Source: a candidate division Zixibacteria bacterium SM23_73_2
GTDB taxonomy: Bacteria; Zixibacteria; MSB-5A5; SM23-73-2
Assembly: GCA_001304315.1 (NCBI GenBank)
Contig: LJUW01000075.1
Span: 1 to 38,776 of the forward strand
Direction of reading: 5' to 3'
Length of the DNA: 38,776 nt
Shown piece after piece: positions 25,465-35,528 of this stretch. The notes under the pieces were generated by a model. That model was not told where the DNA came from. It searched no databases and saw only the letters and a program-made list of their open reading frames with translations. The first letter of the stretch is position 1. The number at the start of each line of letters is the position of its first letter. The position numbers and the translations under genes are program-made.

Positions 25465-25621
25465 GTTTGATACATAGGCAAAAGGATTTGTCTTTACCCA
25501 AAAGCTTTGGGAATTCCTATGCGAAGCTCGAAGATTCCTTCGGATTCTCGAAGCACCAGAACTCCCTCATTTCTTTTTTGATTAAAATCGTATTCAAACC
25601 TATATGATAAATAACCAGTGG

Positions 25622-26692
25622 CTATTCTATTTCCTGAACTTCTCTTTTACCCCCGATCAGTATCCCTATAGGTTTTAAAGAATCGATGTGGTCGCAGATG
25701 ACCTTTATCGTGGCGGTTATGGGTATGGCCAGGATTATCCCTATTGCTCCCCAGAGCCAGGTCCAGTACATGGCAGCTACTATGACTGCCAGAGGAGAAA
25801 GATTTACCCTTTCGCCGACCAGCCTCGGGGTTACGAAGTTGCCCTCGATGATCTGAACCACCTCGTAAAGGATCACAACCCACAAAACGGGCATAAACGA
25901 TTTGAATTGTATCGCAGCCACGATCAAAGGCGGGAAAAGACCGACAATGGGTCCTATGTAGGGGACCAGATTCAATATTCCAGCCAGGGGTCCCCAGATA
26001 TAAGCGTAATTCACCCCGATGATCAGAAAACCCACCGTGTATATCGCCGAGAGAACAATGGTTATTGAAAATTTAATTACAATAAAGCCTTTTATCTGCT
26101 GGTTTATCTCGATTAATATGTTTTCTGTTACCTGTTTTTTCTTTTTTCCGAAAGCCCGGATCAACTTTGATTTTATCACCTCCTGGTCTGCCAGAATGAA
26201 AAAGGTTAAAAAGGCTACCAGGATTCCTCCGAAGAAAAAGGTAAAAATCGAGCTTATCCCCTTGATCATATAATTTGTTACCCCGGAGAAGTTCTTGAGT
26301 TCTAAGAATTCTATATTTAAATTCTCCTCAGTCGGGGAGAGGATACCCCGGGAGATCAATTCCTGTTTCAAATCGGATAAAAGGTTTGAAAGCCCATTGT
26401 AATATTTTGGAAAATCATTTAAAAACGAGTTTGCTTGAGCGAAAAGAAAGTAAGCTACCCAGAAAAGCACCACCAGGGCAAAGACAACCACAATGAAAAC
26501 AGCAATTATGTGAGGGATTTTAAATCTTTTTAAAAGGGAAACCAGAGGTGCCAAAACATAAGCTAAGGAGAGGGCAATAACCAGAGGGATTACCACCGGG
26601 CTGGCAAAATAGAAAAAAGCCGTTGCAGCAGCTAAAGCTAAAAAGGGATAGGAGACGGTCTGGAGATTGAATTGTGATTTTGTCTGATTCAT
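25622..26692 (-). CDS. AI-2E transporter (PerM/YdiK) family membrane protein
   Basis: A 356-aa polytopic protein with about seven to eight hydrophobic segments, among them ALAAATAFFYFASPVVIPLV, IIAVFIVVVFALVVLFWVAY, FFFGGILVAFLTFFILADQE and WGAIGIILAIPITATIKVI. The signature region YIGPIVGLFPPLIVAAIQF and VVQIIEGNFVTPRLVGERVN identifies the family. Members include TqsA (autoinducer-2 export) and Na+/H+ antiporter-like proteins; the substrate here cannot be told. It overlaps the polX stop codon by 4 bp (ATGA), so it is translationally coupled and last in the ligA-polX operon. Its association with DNA repair genes is probably organisational. Confidence 0.9.
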   Translation of the reverse strand: MNQTKSQFNLQTVSYPFLALAAATAFFYFASPVVIPLVIALSLAYVLAPLVSLLKRFKIPHIIAVFIVVVFALVVLFWVAYFLFAQANSFLNDFPKYYNGLSNLLSDLKQELISRGILSPTEENLNIEFLELKNFSGVTNYMIKGISSIFTFFFGGILVAFLTFFILADQEVIKSKLIRAFGKKKKQVTENILIEINQQIKGFIVIKFSITIVLSAIYTVGFLIIGVNYAYIWGPLAGILNLVPYIGPIVGLFPPLIVAAIQFKSFMPVLWVVILYEVVQIIEGNFVTPRLVGERVNLSPLAVIVAAMYWTWLWGAIGIILAIPITATIKVICDHIDSLKPIGILIGGKREVQEIE

Positions 26693-28398
26693 CTTTTTAA
26701 TAATTTTTTAAGCTGGTTCAAAGTTAAAGTGTTTATCACATCCTCCGGTTCAAGCCATCCCCTTTTGGCAGTGGAGATTCCAAAGGTCATCCACAAGAGG
26801 TGTCTTGTATTGTGAGCGTCGGTTGAGATGGCGATTTTCACCCCTTTCTCTTTTGCCTTTCTACAATTAATATCGTTCAAATCCAATCTTTCTGGATAGG
26901 CATTCAACTCAAGAAATTTATTATTAGCTTTACAACAGTCAATAATCTTGTCAAGGTCAACATGATAAGGTTCCCTTTTTCCTATCAACCTGCCGGTGGG
27001 ATGGGCTATAATATCCACCACTGGATTCTCAATAGCCTTTATTATCCTTTGGGTCATCTCCTCCTCGGTCTGGCTGAATTTCGTATGCACTGCTGCAACT
27101 ACTAAGTCCAGTTCTTTTAAAATCTCATCCGGCAGATCCAATTTTCCATTCGATTTTATGTCCACTTCTATACCTGAAAGAACGGTGAAATTTTTCAAAT
27201 TTTTGTTGATCTTTTCAATCAAATCTATCTGCTTGACAAGCCTTTTTTCGTCCAGACCTCCGGTTATTCCGACTGCAGTAGTATGGTCGCAGATGGCTAT
27301 GTATCGGTAACCTCTCTTTTTTGCCTCTTTTGCCATCTCCTGGATGGAATTGTTGCCATCGGACCAGTCGGAGTGAACATGCAGATCACCCTTTATGTCT
27401 TTTAATTCCACAAGATGGGGAAGATTTTTCTTTTGAGCCATCTCGATCTCTCCCCAATCTTCCCTCAGCTCGGGAGCGATGTATGGAAGACCAACCGATT
27501 TGAAAACCTCCTGTTCGTTTTTTCCGGCGATCCTTTTTTTTCCTTTGAAAACACCGTATTCGTTGACCTTCAATTTTTTTTGAAGACCCAGGCTTCTAAT
27601 TCTAATATTGTGGGCTTTTGAACCGGTGAAGTAATGCTGGGCTGCTCCGAACTCATCTGGCTTGACTATTCTCAGATCGGATTGAAAACCATCCCTGGTG
27701 AGGATAGAGGTTTTGGTTTTTCCCTTAGCTATTACACTTTCCACCTGAGGAAGTTTAACAAAGGTATCTGAGATCGATTCTGGATTTTTGCTTGAGACTA
27801 ATATATCGACATCAGCAATGGTCTCTTTCATTCTCCTTAAGCTTCCTGCCAGGGTTATCTTTTCAACCTCTTTGTTTTTTTTCAATTCATCCACCAAAGA
27901 GAGCGCTTTAGGATAGATAAAAGCCAGGGGGAATCGTTCCTTATATTTTCTTACCTGGGTTACTCCCTTCAAAATATTCTCCTCGGTTTTCTCGCCCAGA
28001 CCAAAGAGCCCTCTGAGCTTTCCCTTTTTAGCCGCATTTTCTAAGTCAGTGACGTTATTTATACCTAAATTGTCATAGATCAGCCTGGCATGCTTTGGTC
28101 CCACTCCGGGAATCTTTAAAAACTCAACCAAAGGAGCGTATTCAGATTTTTTAAGCTCCTCATAATATTTTAAATTCCCGGTTTCCAGAAGTTCTCTGAT
28201 CTTTTTATTTATTGCATCTCCTATTCCCGGAAGCTTTCCCAGTTTGTCAAAGTCCTCAACTGTGGAAAGCTGCACAGTAAGATTCTCCAGAGTTTGAACT
28301 GCTTTCTTATATGCCCTGACCTTAAATGGGTTTTCTCCCTGAATATCCAGGATCTCAGCTATATGGTTGAAAACTTGAGCTAATTCTTGATTGGTCAT
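26689..28398 (-). CDS. polX: PolX family DNA polymerase with PHP phosphoesterase domain
   Basis: A family X repair polymerase that fills short gaps, with a PHP domain giving 3'-5' exonuclease or AP-endonuclease activity. The 569-aa protein has the 8-kDa-like N-terminal domain and helix-hairpin-helices (FNHIAEILDIQGENPFKVRA, LGKLPGIGDAINKKI, LKIPGVGPKHARLIYDNLGI). The nucleotidyltransferase palm carries GSLRRMKETIADVDILV and SDLRIVKPDEFGAAQHYFTG. The PHP domain starts at about residue 340: GDLHVHSDWSDGNNSIQEMA, RYIAICDHTTAVGI, VLSGIEVDI, IIAHPTGRLI and ISTDAHN, with all metal-binding His/Asp positions present. Length matches bacterial PolX (about 570). It lies downstream of ligA, fitting a base-excision-repair operon. 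Confidence 0.96.
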   Translation of the reverse strand: MTNQELAQVFNHIAEILDIQGENPFKVRAYKKAVQTLENLTVQLSTVEDFDKLGKLPGIGDAINKKIRELLETGNLKYYEELKKSEYAPLVEFLKIPGVGPKHARLIYDNLGINNVTDLENAAKKGKLRGLFGLGEKTEENILKGVTQVRKYKERFPLAFIYPKALSLVDELKKNKEVEKITLAGSLRRMKETIADVDILVSSKNPESISDTFVKLPQVESVIAKGKTKTSILTRDGFQSDLRIVKPDEFGAAQHYFTGSKAHNIRIRSLGLQKKLKVNEYGVFKGKKRIAGKNEQEVFKSVGLPYIAPELREDWGEIEMAQKKNLPHLVELKDIKGDLHVHSDWSDGNNSIQEMAKEAKKRGYRYIAICDHTTAVGITGGLDEKRLVKQIDLIEKINKNLKNFTVLSGIEVDIKSNGKLDLPDEILKELDLVVAAVHTKFSQTEEEMTQRIIKAIENPVVDIIAHPTGRLIGKREPYHVDLDKIIDCCKANNKFLELNAYPERLDLNDINCRKAKEKGVKIAISTDAHNTRHLLWMTFGISTAKRGWLEPEDVINTLTLNQLKKLLKR

Positions 28399-28422
28399 GA
28401 TTTTTTGTTGTACTAAAAGAAA

Positions 28423-28501
28423 GGTAGCCGCAACCTTCAGGTTGCGAATGTTTAAAAGTGGACAACGAATTTATCGTCCCGCTTTTAGCGGGACGTCTAC
28501 C
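28423..28501. repeat. 79-bp MITE-like element with two hairpins and GGTAG/CTACC ends
   Basis: The element is bounded by GGTAGCC at 28423 and GTCTACC ending at 28501, which are inverted. Next to the left end is a perfect hairpin CGCAACC-TTCA-GGTTGCG (28429-28446); next to the right end is CGTCCCGC-TTTTA-GCGGGACG (28475-28495). About 28 bp of AT-rich spacer separate them. It fills most of the polX-ligA gap. The second hairpin shares a 15-bp core with that at 35985-36003. Confidence 0.65.
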
Positions 28502-28556
28502 AAATGAAATATCAATCATAATTAAAGCAAAGCTAAAGTTTTATGCTCTAAAACAT

Positions 28557-30554
<1,998 letters not shown>

Positions 30555-30764
30555 TTAGCCTCCCCTTCGCCCTTTGACCCCGCCCAAGAACTTGTCCTTT
30601 CTTTTTTTGTCAAATATGTGCTTGCCCTTCTGGAACATTCCCTTCTTGAAATCCTTGAATTTCTCCTTATGCTTTGCCTCTGTAAACTTTTCCTCCTTCA
30701 GTCTCCTGTGCTTTTCCTTACCTGCATCGACTTTTCTTTCCTCTTTTTTCTCTTCCTCGGGCAT
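30555..30764 (-). CDS. Small, highly charged basic protein (69 aa)
   Basis: ATG at 30764 is preferred because AAAGGAGGACTT directly precedes it; longer frames begin upstream of this site. The product starts MPEEEKKEERKVDAGKEKHR and is rich in Lys, Arg, Glu and Phe-Lys steps (KHKEKFKDFKKGMFQKGKHI), ending LGGVKGRRGG. It has no hydrophobic segment and no cysteine; the glycine/arginine end suggests nucleic-acid binding. It stops 6 bp before ligA, so it is very likely co-transcribed with it. A TTGACA (complement of 30819-30824) lies upstream, with a weak -10. The family is not recognised. Confidence 0.65.
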   Translation of the reverse strand: MPEEEKKEERKVDAGKEKHRRLKEEKFTEAKHKEKFKDFKKGMFQKGKHIFDKKRKDKFLGGVKGRRGG

Positions 30765-31175
30765 AAGTCCTCCTTTCTTTGACATTGCCAATTTTAAGTT
30801 AAGAAAATAACTTTTTTTTGTCAATCATAATTGATAAGATTTTTCTCCTCATCCCTCTTTTTTTATACCTTTTTACTCAGAATAGGTTTCAATAGACTTT
30901 TACTTGACCTTGCCCTAGATGGCTTTTTTACTCCAGAATGAGGACAATGGGGAAAGTGATTGATCAATGAATGGTCCGATAAAGGAAAGAGCTTGTAAAA
31001 AGAAGAGAACTTTTGTCCGGGTAACATATTAAATCCATCTAATGCTTAATCTTAATCATTTACCTTGACAAATCGATTTTTTGTTTTATTTTAAAAAGAG
31101 GAGATCTTCTATAAATCGGTATTTTAAATGAGGTTGTTAAATAAAGTCAGAACAAATATTGTAGTTGGAGAAAGC
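30765..31175. other. 411-bp divergent intergenic region
   Basis: This separates the leftward ligA operon from the rightward M6 peptidase gene. It has candidate -35 elements on both strands. The middle (30840-31060) shows no gene, RNA or repeat that I can support. Confidence 0.5.
31065..31092 (+). promoter_or_regulatory. Candidate promoter of the M6 peptidase gene
   Basis: TTGACA at 31065-31070, 16 bp, then TATTTT at 31087-31092. The predicted leader to the ATG at 31176 is about 75 nt. Confidence 0.55.
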
Positions 31176-33152
31176 ATGAAAAAAGTGCTAAGTATACTGA
31201 TCATTTGGGGGGGGTTATTAATATTAACCTCCGTACCTACTCCTGCCATTGATATCTCTAAAGGCATAATTCTGGATGTCCCTCAAGAGATATTGGAATC
31301 GCAGTTTGGGAAAATCCCTTTATCCCAGCTAACCCGACAGGATAGTATGGAGATAGCCTCATACCGTTTCACCGGCGATACTCTTAAGTTATTAGCCATA
31401 TTGGTTGAGTGGAATAATCGCCCCGGCACTTACCCTAAAGAAACCTTTGACAGCCTTCTTTTTTCCAGAGGTGTCTTTCCCGGAGGCTCGGTTGCCGACT
31501 ATTACTACGAGGTTTCCTATGGACAACTGAATATAGTGGGAGAGGTAATAGACTGGTATAATGCAGGTACTTATACCATCGGCTTTGATTTTGAAGAACT
31601 GCTGCCAGAGCTTGATTCGGTTATAGACTACTCCCAGTTTGATGGTAACAATGATGGGGACGTTGATGCAGTTACTTTCATTCGCTCAGGCAATGGTAAG
31701 GAGGATTCCGGTGATTGGAATGATATCTGGTCTTATGCTTATAGCTATGCCATCGGCACCGGACCAGGGCCTTTTGATGGTGTTTATGTTTCAAGGTGGA
31801 ACACATCACCTGAGACCCAACCACTGCATGATCCACTCTACCCTCCGGATTTCTCAGGAGTTGATACTTTGAACAAAATCCGCGTTTTCTGTCATGAGTT
31901 AGGTCATGGCTTGGGATTGCCCGATCTGTACGATTATGATTCCAAGCTGAATACTTCAACTTATTACACCCCTGGTGATGCTAATGATCATCCCTTGGTC
32001 GACTGGTGCCTGATGGGATATTATGGCTATGGCTTGCTCTCGATCGGTTCTCAGGTTCCCTCGCATTTGTGCGGATGGAGTAAAAAGGAACTTGGTTGGA
32101 TTGATCCCATAGGATTAGTTGGGGAGTTTTCCAATCTGGTTATTAACAGCATAGAGACGACCAAAGATAGCTCCTTATACTTACTCCCCATAGACCCGGC
32201 TGAGGGAGAGTTCTTTCTTCTGGAATACCGAAATCCAGGTTCTGAAGCTGAGTTTGACAAAATAGATTCGGACTTCAGCGTCTATTTCTGGCCAGATTTA
32301 ACATTTGGTGGTGATTCTCTGGACAGAGGTTTGATAATTACTCATGTTCACGATTCGCTGTGCACGACCTGGGGATGCAACGACGGAACGCCAAATTTCC
32401 CACATTACAGTGTTATAGTCGAAGATGCAGGTTATAATCCAAGTTTGGATACCTCTTATAATCCTGAAGGGCATCTTACTGATAGCGCTCAATGGTGGTA
32501 TCCTTATGAGACCAGAAGGGCTGCACCTTTTTCCAACGATGTTTCGGGCCAGAACGTTTTCAGCCCAACTACTTATCCTAACAGCGATGGCTATTCAGGT
32601 CCCTCAGGAATAACTGTAATAGTGGATTCGATTGTGGGTGAAAGACTCTATGCTTATGTTTACGTTCCCATGCCTGTTTTCTCCCTGTATTCACCTTCAG
32701 ACAGCGTTCTGATTCCTTATGAGGTTACTTTTGAATGGATGGATCCTAATCCCTGGAATCAACTTTATTTTGATCTGCATATCAGCACCTCCAAAGGTTT
32801 TCACCCTGATTCCACACTTATCTACGATAGTCTTTTGTCCAACCAGTATACCGATAGCCTTGAGGTCGGAACTTATTATTGGAAAGTAAGGGCTTACAAT
32901 GAATCCGAAGAGAGGTGGTCCAGCCAGACCTGGACTTTATTCTCCGGGATATGCGGGGATGCAACTGCTGATGGATTGATTAATCTTTCCGATCCCATCT
33001 GCCTGGCTAATTATTATTTCGGAAAGCCCTGTTTAATCAATCCATTGGTATCCGATGTGGATTGTGATAACCTTATCAATCTAGGTGATGCTCTGATAAT
33101 AGCCAATGTCTACTTTGGGAAGCCAGGATTTGAATTGAACTGCTGTCCATAA
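31176..33152 (+). CDS. Secreted M6 family metallopeptidase with C-terminal dockerin
   Basis: ATG at 31176 is chosen over an in-frame ATG at 31128, because GGAG lies 7 bp before it and the signal peptide MKKVLSILIIWGGLLILTSV follows at once. The 658-aa protein has an immune-inhibitor-A-like M6 catalytic domain at about residues 60-340: LAILVEWNNRPGTYPKETFD, GSVADYYYEVSYGQLNIVGE, and the zinc motif H240-E-x-x-H244 in CHELGHGLGLPDLYD, then DWCLMGYYGYG (Met-turn-like) and PSHLCGWSKKELGW. An Ig-like domain (FSLYSPSDSVLIPYEVTFEW) precedes two dockerin-type repeats (CGDATADGLINLSDPICLAN; VDCDNLINLGDALIIANVYF). It should be an active extracellular zinc protease. It forms a set with the M14 and C10 dockerin peptidases. 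Confidence 0.92.
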   Translation: MKKVLSILIIWGGLLILTSVPTPAIDISKGIILDVPQEILESQFGKIPLSQLTRQDSMEIASYRFTGDTLKLLAILVEWNNRPGTYPKETFDSLLFSRGVFPGGSVADYYYEVSYGQLNIVGEVIDWYNAGTYTIGFDFEELLPELDSVIDYSQFDGNNDGDVDAVTFIRSGNGKEDSGDWNDIWSYAYSYAIGTGPGPFDGVYVSRWNTSPETQPLHDPLYPPDFSGVDTLNKIRVFCHELGHGLGLPDLYDYDSKLNTSTYYTPGDANDHPLVDWCLMGYYGYGLLSIGSQVPSHLCGWSKKELGWIDPIGLVGEFSNLVINSIETTKDSSLYLLPIDPAEGEFFLLEYRNPGSEAEFDKIDSDFSVYFWPDLTFGGDSLDRGLIITHVHDSLCTTWGCNDGTPNFPHYSVIVEDAGYNPSLDTSYNPEGHLTDSAQWWYPYETRRAAPFSNDVSGQNVFSPTTYPNSDGYSGPSGITVIVDSIVGERLYAYVYVPMPVFSLYSPSDSVLIPYEVTFEWMDPNPWNQLYFDLHISTSKGFHPDSTLIYDSLLSNQYTDSLEVGTYYWKVRAYNESEERWSSQTWTLFSGICGDATADGLINLSDPICLANYYFGKPCLINPLVSDVDCDNLINLGDALIIANVYFGKPGFELNCCP

Positions 33153-33292
33153 TTTAAGCAAATTTATTTTGTAATCATTAGTTTTGTCTGTGTTTAGTGT
33201 TGTTCGGGTCCGCCTTGGCGGGCACGTTATAAATAGGTTGAAAATTCATAAAAAAGTCTCCACACCTTATAGTGAGATATTATTCTCTTTTC

Positions 33293-33346
33293 CCCAGGTT
33301 GAGGGCAACCTGGGTTACGCTTGGAAGATGGTTGGGGGCAACCTGG
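33293..33346. repeat. Two related hairpins with RGGG loops and GGYTACS tails
   Basis: CCCAGGTTG-AGGG-CAACCTGGG at 33293-33314 is a perfect 9-bp stem followed by TTACG. GGTTG-GGGG-CAACC at 33330-33344 is followed by TGGGCTACC. Both resemble 14277-14298, with compensatory stem changes. Confidence 0.6.
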
Positions 33347-33391
33347 GCTACCTAAGAGATTTGTTGGATGTTATGGTGTGATACTCCTACT

Positions 33392-33475
33392 ATACCAACA
33401 TAAGTTCTGGCGGGGTATCACTACCCCGCCAGCATTTCGGTCAAGGGTGAGGGCACCCTTGACCAACTTTGGTAT
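33392..33475. repeat. 84-bp MITE-like element with two long hairpins
   Basis: Inverted ends ATACCAA (33392-33398) and TTGGTAT (33469-33475) enclose two strong hairpins: CTGGCGGGGT/ACTACCCCGCCAG at 33407-33432, and GGTCAAGGGT/ACCCTTGACC with loop GAGGGC at 33439-33464. The second shares ACCCTTGACC with the 80-bp repeats beside the TPR genes. Confidence 0.65.
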
Positions 33476-33574
33476 GATATTTGAATGATTCAGAGGTCAA
33501 AAGATCTCCATTTTTCTGGAAAGCTGAAGTCTTCCGTTACTTTTATTTTACTTTTTCAGTTTCTCCGATTTTCC

Positions 33575-33603
33575 TTGACTCTAATCTTTCGATTATATAT
33601 TAT
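33575..33603 (+). promoter_or_regulatory. Candidate promoter of the tol-pal operon
   Basis: TTGACT at 33575-33580, a 17-bp spacer and TATTAT at 33598-33603. The predicted start is near 33610, about 80 nt before tolQ. Confidence 0.55.
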
Positions 33604-33691
33604 CTTTTTAGATGAACTTTTACCGATTTTCAAAGTAGAATATTAAGTGAAATTTCTTTGCTAGCTAATAATCTAAAAAAGGACAAAAAAT

Positions 33692-34441
33692 ATGATCTTC
33701 TTTCTTTTAGTTACCCCGTTTAAGGACAATATCCTGAAAATGATTGCGGAATCGGATCTTTTCGCTAAAATAGTGCTTTTGATTTTGGTGGTATTCTCGA
33801 TAATCTCCTGGGGGATAATGATTAACAAGATAAAGCTTTTCAAAAAGGTTGATTCCGACACCGGTAAATTTCGCTCCGCTTTCAGGAAAAGAAAAAGACT
33901 TTCCGATGTTTATCTGGTTTGCTCGAGCTTCAAAAGATCCCCTCTTTCAAGGTTGATGGAAAATGGGTATAACGAACTTCAGAACGTTTTAAAATTAGAA
34001 CAATTCGAAAATCCCAAAGCAAAAGTAGTAGACATTTCTTTAGATCAGGAACAGACGGAGATAATCAAGATGGCTTTGGAAAAAACTAGCTCAGAGGAGC
34101 TTCAAAAATTGGGGAGCAAGGTTACCTTTTTAGCCACCACCGCTACGGTGGCACCTTTTTTAGGTCTTATGGGAACCATCTGGGGAGTTATCGACTCCTT
34201 TGCCTCCATCGGAGCCAGGGGCTCTGCCAGCCTGGCTGTGGTTGCCCCGGGAATCGCTTTGGCTTTGGTCGCCACCATCGTTGGTCTGTTCGTTGCCATT
34301 CCAGCGGTTATCGGTTATAACCACATCAACAACAAGCTCAAAGCCATATCGACTGAAGTTGACAATTTCTCCCTTGATTTTTTGAGCTCAGTAAAAAAGG
34401 AGCTTATGTATGAAAAAAAGAGAATACGGAGCACTTTATGA
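33692..34441 (+). CDS. tolQ: TolQ-type proton-channel protein (MotA/TolQ/ExbB family)
   Basis: This is the inner-membrane stator of the Tol-Pal machine, which uses the proton gradient to help outer-membrane constriction at division. The 249-aa protein has three membrane segments: IVLLILVVFSIISWGIMI (about 25-45), VTFLATTATVAPFLGLMGTI (about 145-170) and VVAPGIALALVATIVGLFVA (about 185-210). The family motif ATTATVAPFLGLMGTIWGVI and the end AIPAVIGYNHINNKLK are present. Length is typical. AAGGAC precedes the ATG. It overlaps tolR by 32 bp; position ahead of tolR-tolA-tolB-pal separates TolQ from ExbB. Confidence 0.94.
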   Translation: MIFFLLVTPFKDNILKMIAESDLFAKIVLLILVVFSIISWGIMINKIKLFKKVDSDTGKFRSAFRKRKRLSDVYLVCSSFKRSPLSRLMENGYNELQNVLKLEQFENPKAKVVDISLDQEQTEIIKMALEKTSSEELQKLGSKVTFLATTATVAPFLGLMGTIWGVIDSFASIGARGSASLAVVAPGIALALVATIVGLFVAIPAVIGYNHINNKLKAISTEVDNFSLDFLSSVKKELMYEKKRIRSTL

Positions 34442-34805
34442 TATAAACGTGGTCAACCTGGTTGACGTGGTCTTGGTCCTTCTGATCATCTTCATGATCG
34501 CAGCTCCGATGCTCCAGTCCGGGATCGAGGTGAACCTACCTCAAACCCAGGCGACCCAGAAGGATCTGGGGGAGGGGATAGTGGTTACCATAAAAAAAGA
34601 TAATAACATTTATATCGATGACAAGATCACCAACCTGGACCGGTTTGAGGAAAGGCTTTCCCACGTTTATGCCAAAAATAAAGCTCAGGTGGTTTACCTG
34701 AAAGCGGACTCCAAGGTTCAATACGGGCTGGTGGTTAAGGTGGTGGGGAAGATAAAAAAGATGGGGATTAAGGATTTAGGTCTGGTGGTCGAGCCAGAGA
34801 GCTAA
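34410..34805 (+). CDS. tolR: TolR-type protein (ExbD/TolR family)
   Basis: Partner of TolQ in the proton-driven complex. The 131-aa protein has a short cytoplasmic start, the membrane helix VVNLVDVVLVLLIIFMIAAP containing the essential Asp (LVDV, about residue 18), and a periplasmic domain (GIEVNLPQTQATQKDLGEGI, IYIDDKITNLDRFEERLSHV, VVYLKADSKVQYGLVVKVVG). It starts inside the end of tolQ (32-bp overlap), and tolA begins 3 bp after its stop, so the three are coupled. Family match is clear; TolR is preferred over ExbD from context. Confidence 0.94.
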   Translation: MKKREYGALYDINVVNLVDVVLVLLIIFMIAAPMLQSGIEVNLPQTQATQKDLGEGIVVTIKKDNNIYIDDKITNLDRFEERLSHVYAKNKAQVVYLKADSKVQYGLVVKVVGKIKKMGIKDLGLVVEPES

Positions 34806-34808
34806 ATC

Positions 34809-35513
34809 ATGAGAAGAGATTTTACCATATCCTTGCTTTTGCACCTATCCCTGGTGGTGGCTCTTTTCTTTTTACCTGGCTCTGCCAGACAAATGGAGTA
34901 TCCAACGGTTTACCGAGTTGGGCTGGTGAGCATGCCCAAGAAAGCATCTGCCAGAAGCACTGGAGAAGAGGGCGGCGTTTCCGAAGTCAAGACAAGTCCA
35001 AAAAAACCTGAAGAGGGTGTGGCTTTAAAACAGGTTGAGAAAAAAGAAGAGAAAAAAACTGAGAAGAAAAGCATTACCAAAAAGACCGAAGAGAAAAAAG
35101 AGAACGGAAAAGATAAAAAAGATGAAGCCTCGAAAAAAGAGGGGAATGGAAATGGAGAAGGTAAGGAGGGTGAAGGCTCAAAGGAGGGTGTGGGAACAGC
35201 CGAGTTCGAGGGTGCCTACGGGGGGGTGGACTTCGGAGGGAGTTATTACGTTGACGTGATGAAATCTAAGATAGGCGAGTTCTGGAGAAATCCCCTGCGC
35301 CGGGCGACCTCGGTGATCAGAGTTACCATATATTTCAAGATCGAAAAAGGCGGGAAGTTAAAAGATGCTATAATTGAAAAATCCTCCGGAAACGAGCTTT
35401 TCGATAACGCAGCCTTAAGATCGGTTCTCTCATCAGACCCTTTGCCCCCTTTACCCCAGGAATATACCGGGGAGGTTTTAGGAGTTCATCTGGAATTCGA
35501 GTACACGCCTTAA
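34809..35513 (+). CDS. tolA: TolA/TonB-type energy-transducing periplasmic protein
   Basis: Links the TolQR motor to the outer-membrane Pal-TolB complex. The 234-aa protein has an N-terminal signal anchor (FTISLLLHLSLVVALFFLPG), a long Lys/Glu-rich spacer at about residues 60-130 (EKKEEKKTEKKSITKKTEEK) of the kind that spans the periplasm, and a TolA/TonB C-terminal domain at about 150-234: SYYVDVMKSKIGEFWRNPLR, VIRVTIYFKIEKGGKLKDAI, GNELFDNAALRSVLSSDPLP. Shorter than E. coli TolA (421 aa), but with the same plan. The final ~41 bp of the gene are duplicated at 36063-36103, just before tolB. Confidence 0.9.
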   Translation: MRRDFTISLLLHLSLVVALFFLPGSARQMEYPTVYRVGLVSMPKKASARSTGEEGGVSEVKTSPKKPEEGVALKQVEKKEEKKTEKKSITKKTEEKKENGKDKKDEASKKEGNGNGEGKEGEGSKEGVGTAEFEGAYGGVDFGGSYYVDVMKSKIGEFWRNPLRRATSVIRVTIYFKIEKGGKLKDAIIEKSSGNELFDNAALRSVLSSDPLPPLPQEYTGEVLGVHLEFEYTP

Positions 35514-35514
35514 A
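35473..35514 (+). repeat. Direct repeat, copy 1 (3' end of tolA)
   Basis: The last 41 bases of tolA plus its stop: AGGTTTTAGGAGTTCATCTG then GAATTCGAGTACACGCCTTA and AA. It recurs at 36063-36103 with one base deleted and two substitutions. The two copies bracket the nucleotidyltransferase gene and a MITE-like repeat. Confidence 0.85.
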
Positions 35515-35528
35515 GATAATGGGTTTTG

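Larger units (their letters stand above)
33153..33691. other. 539-bp intergenic region rich in hairpin repeats, ahead of the tol operon
   Basis: No gene is supported here. It contains at least four hairpins (33293-33314, 33330-33344, 33407-33432, 33439-33464) and, at its right end, the candidate tol operon promoter. An open frame at 33184-33381 merely runs through the hairpins. Confidence 0.6.

Noticed and set aside
25407-25607. 66-codon open frame after the C10 peptidase
   Set aside because: It overlaps the dockerin end and a terminator-like hairpin; no ribosome binding site.
33184-33381. 65-codon open frame
   Set aside because: It is made of the hairpin repeats upstream of the tol operon; translation shows no protein pattern.
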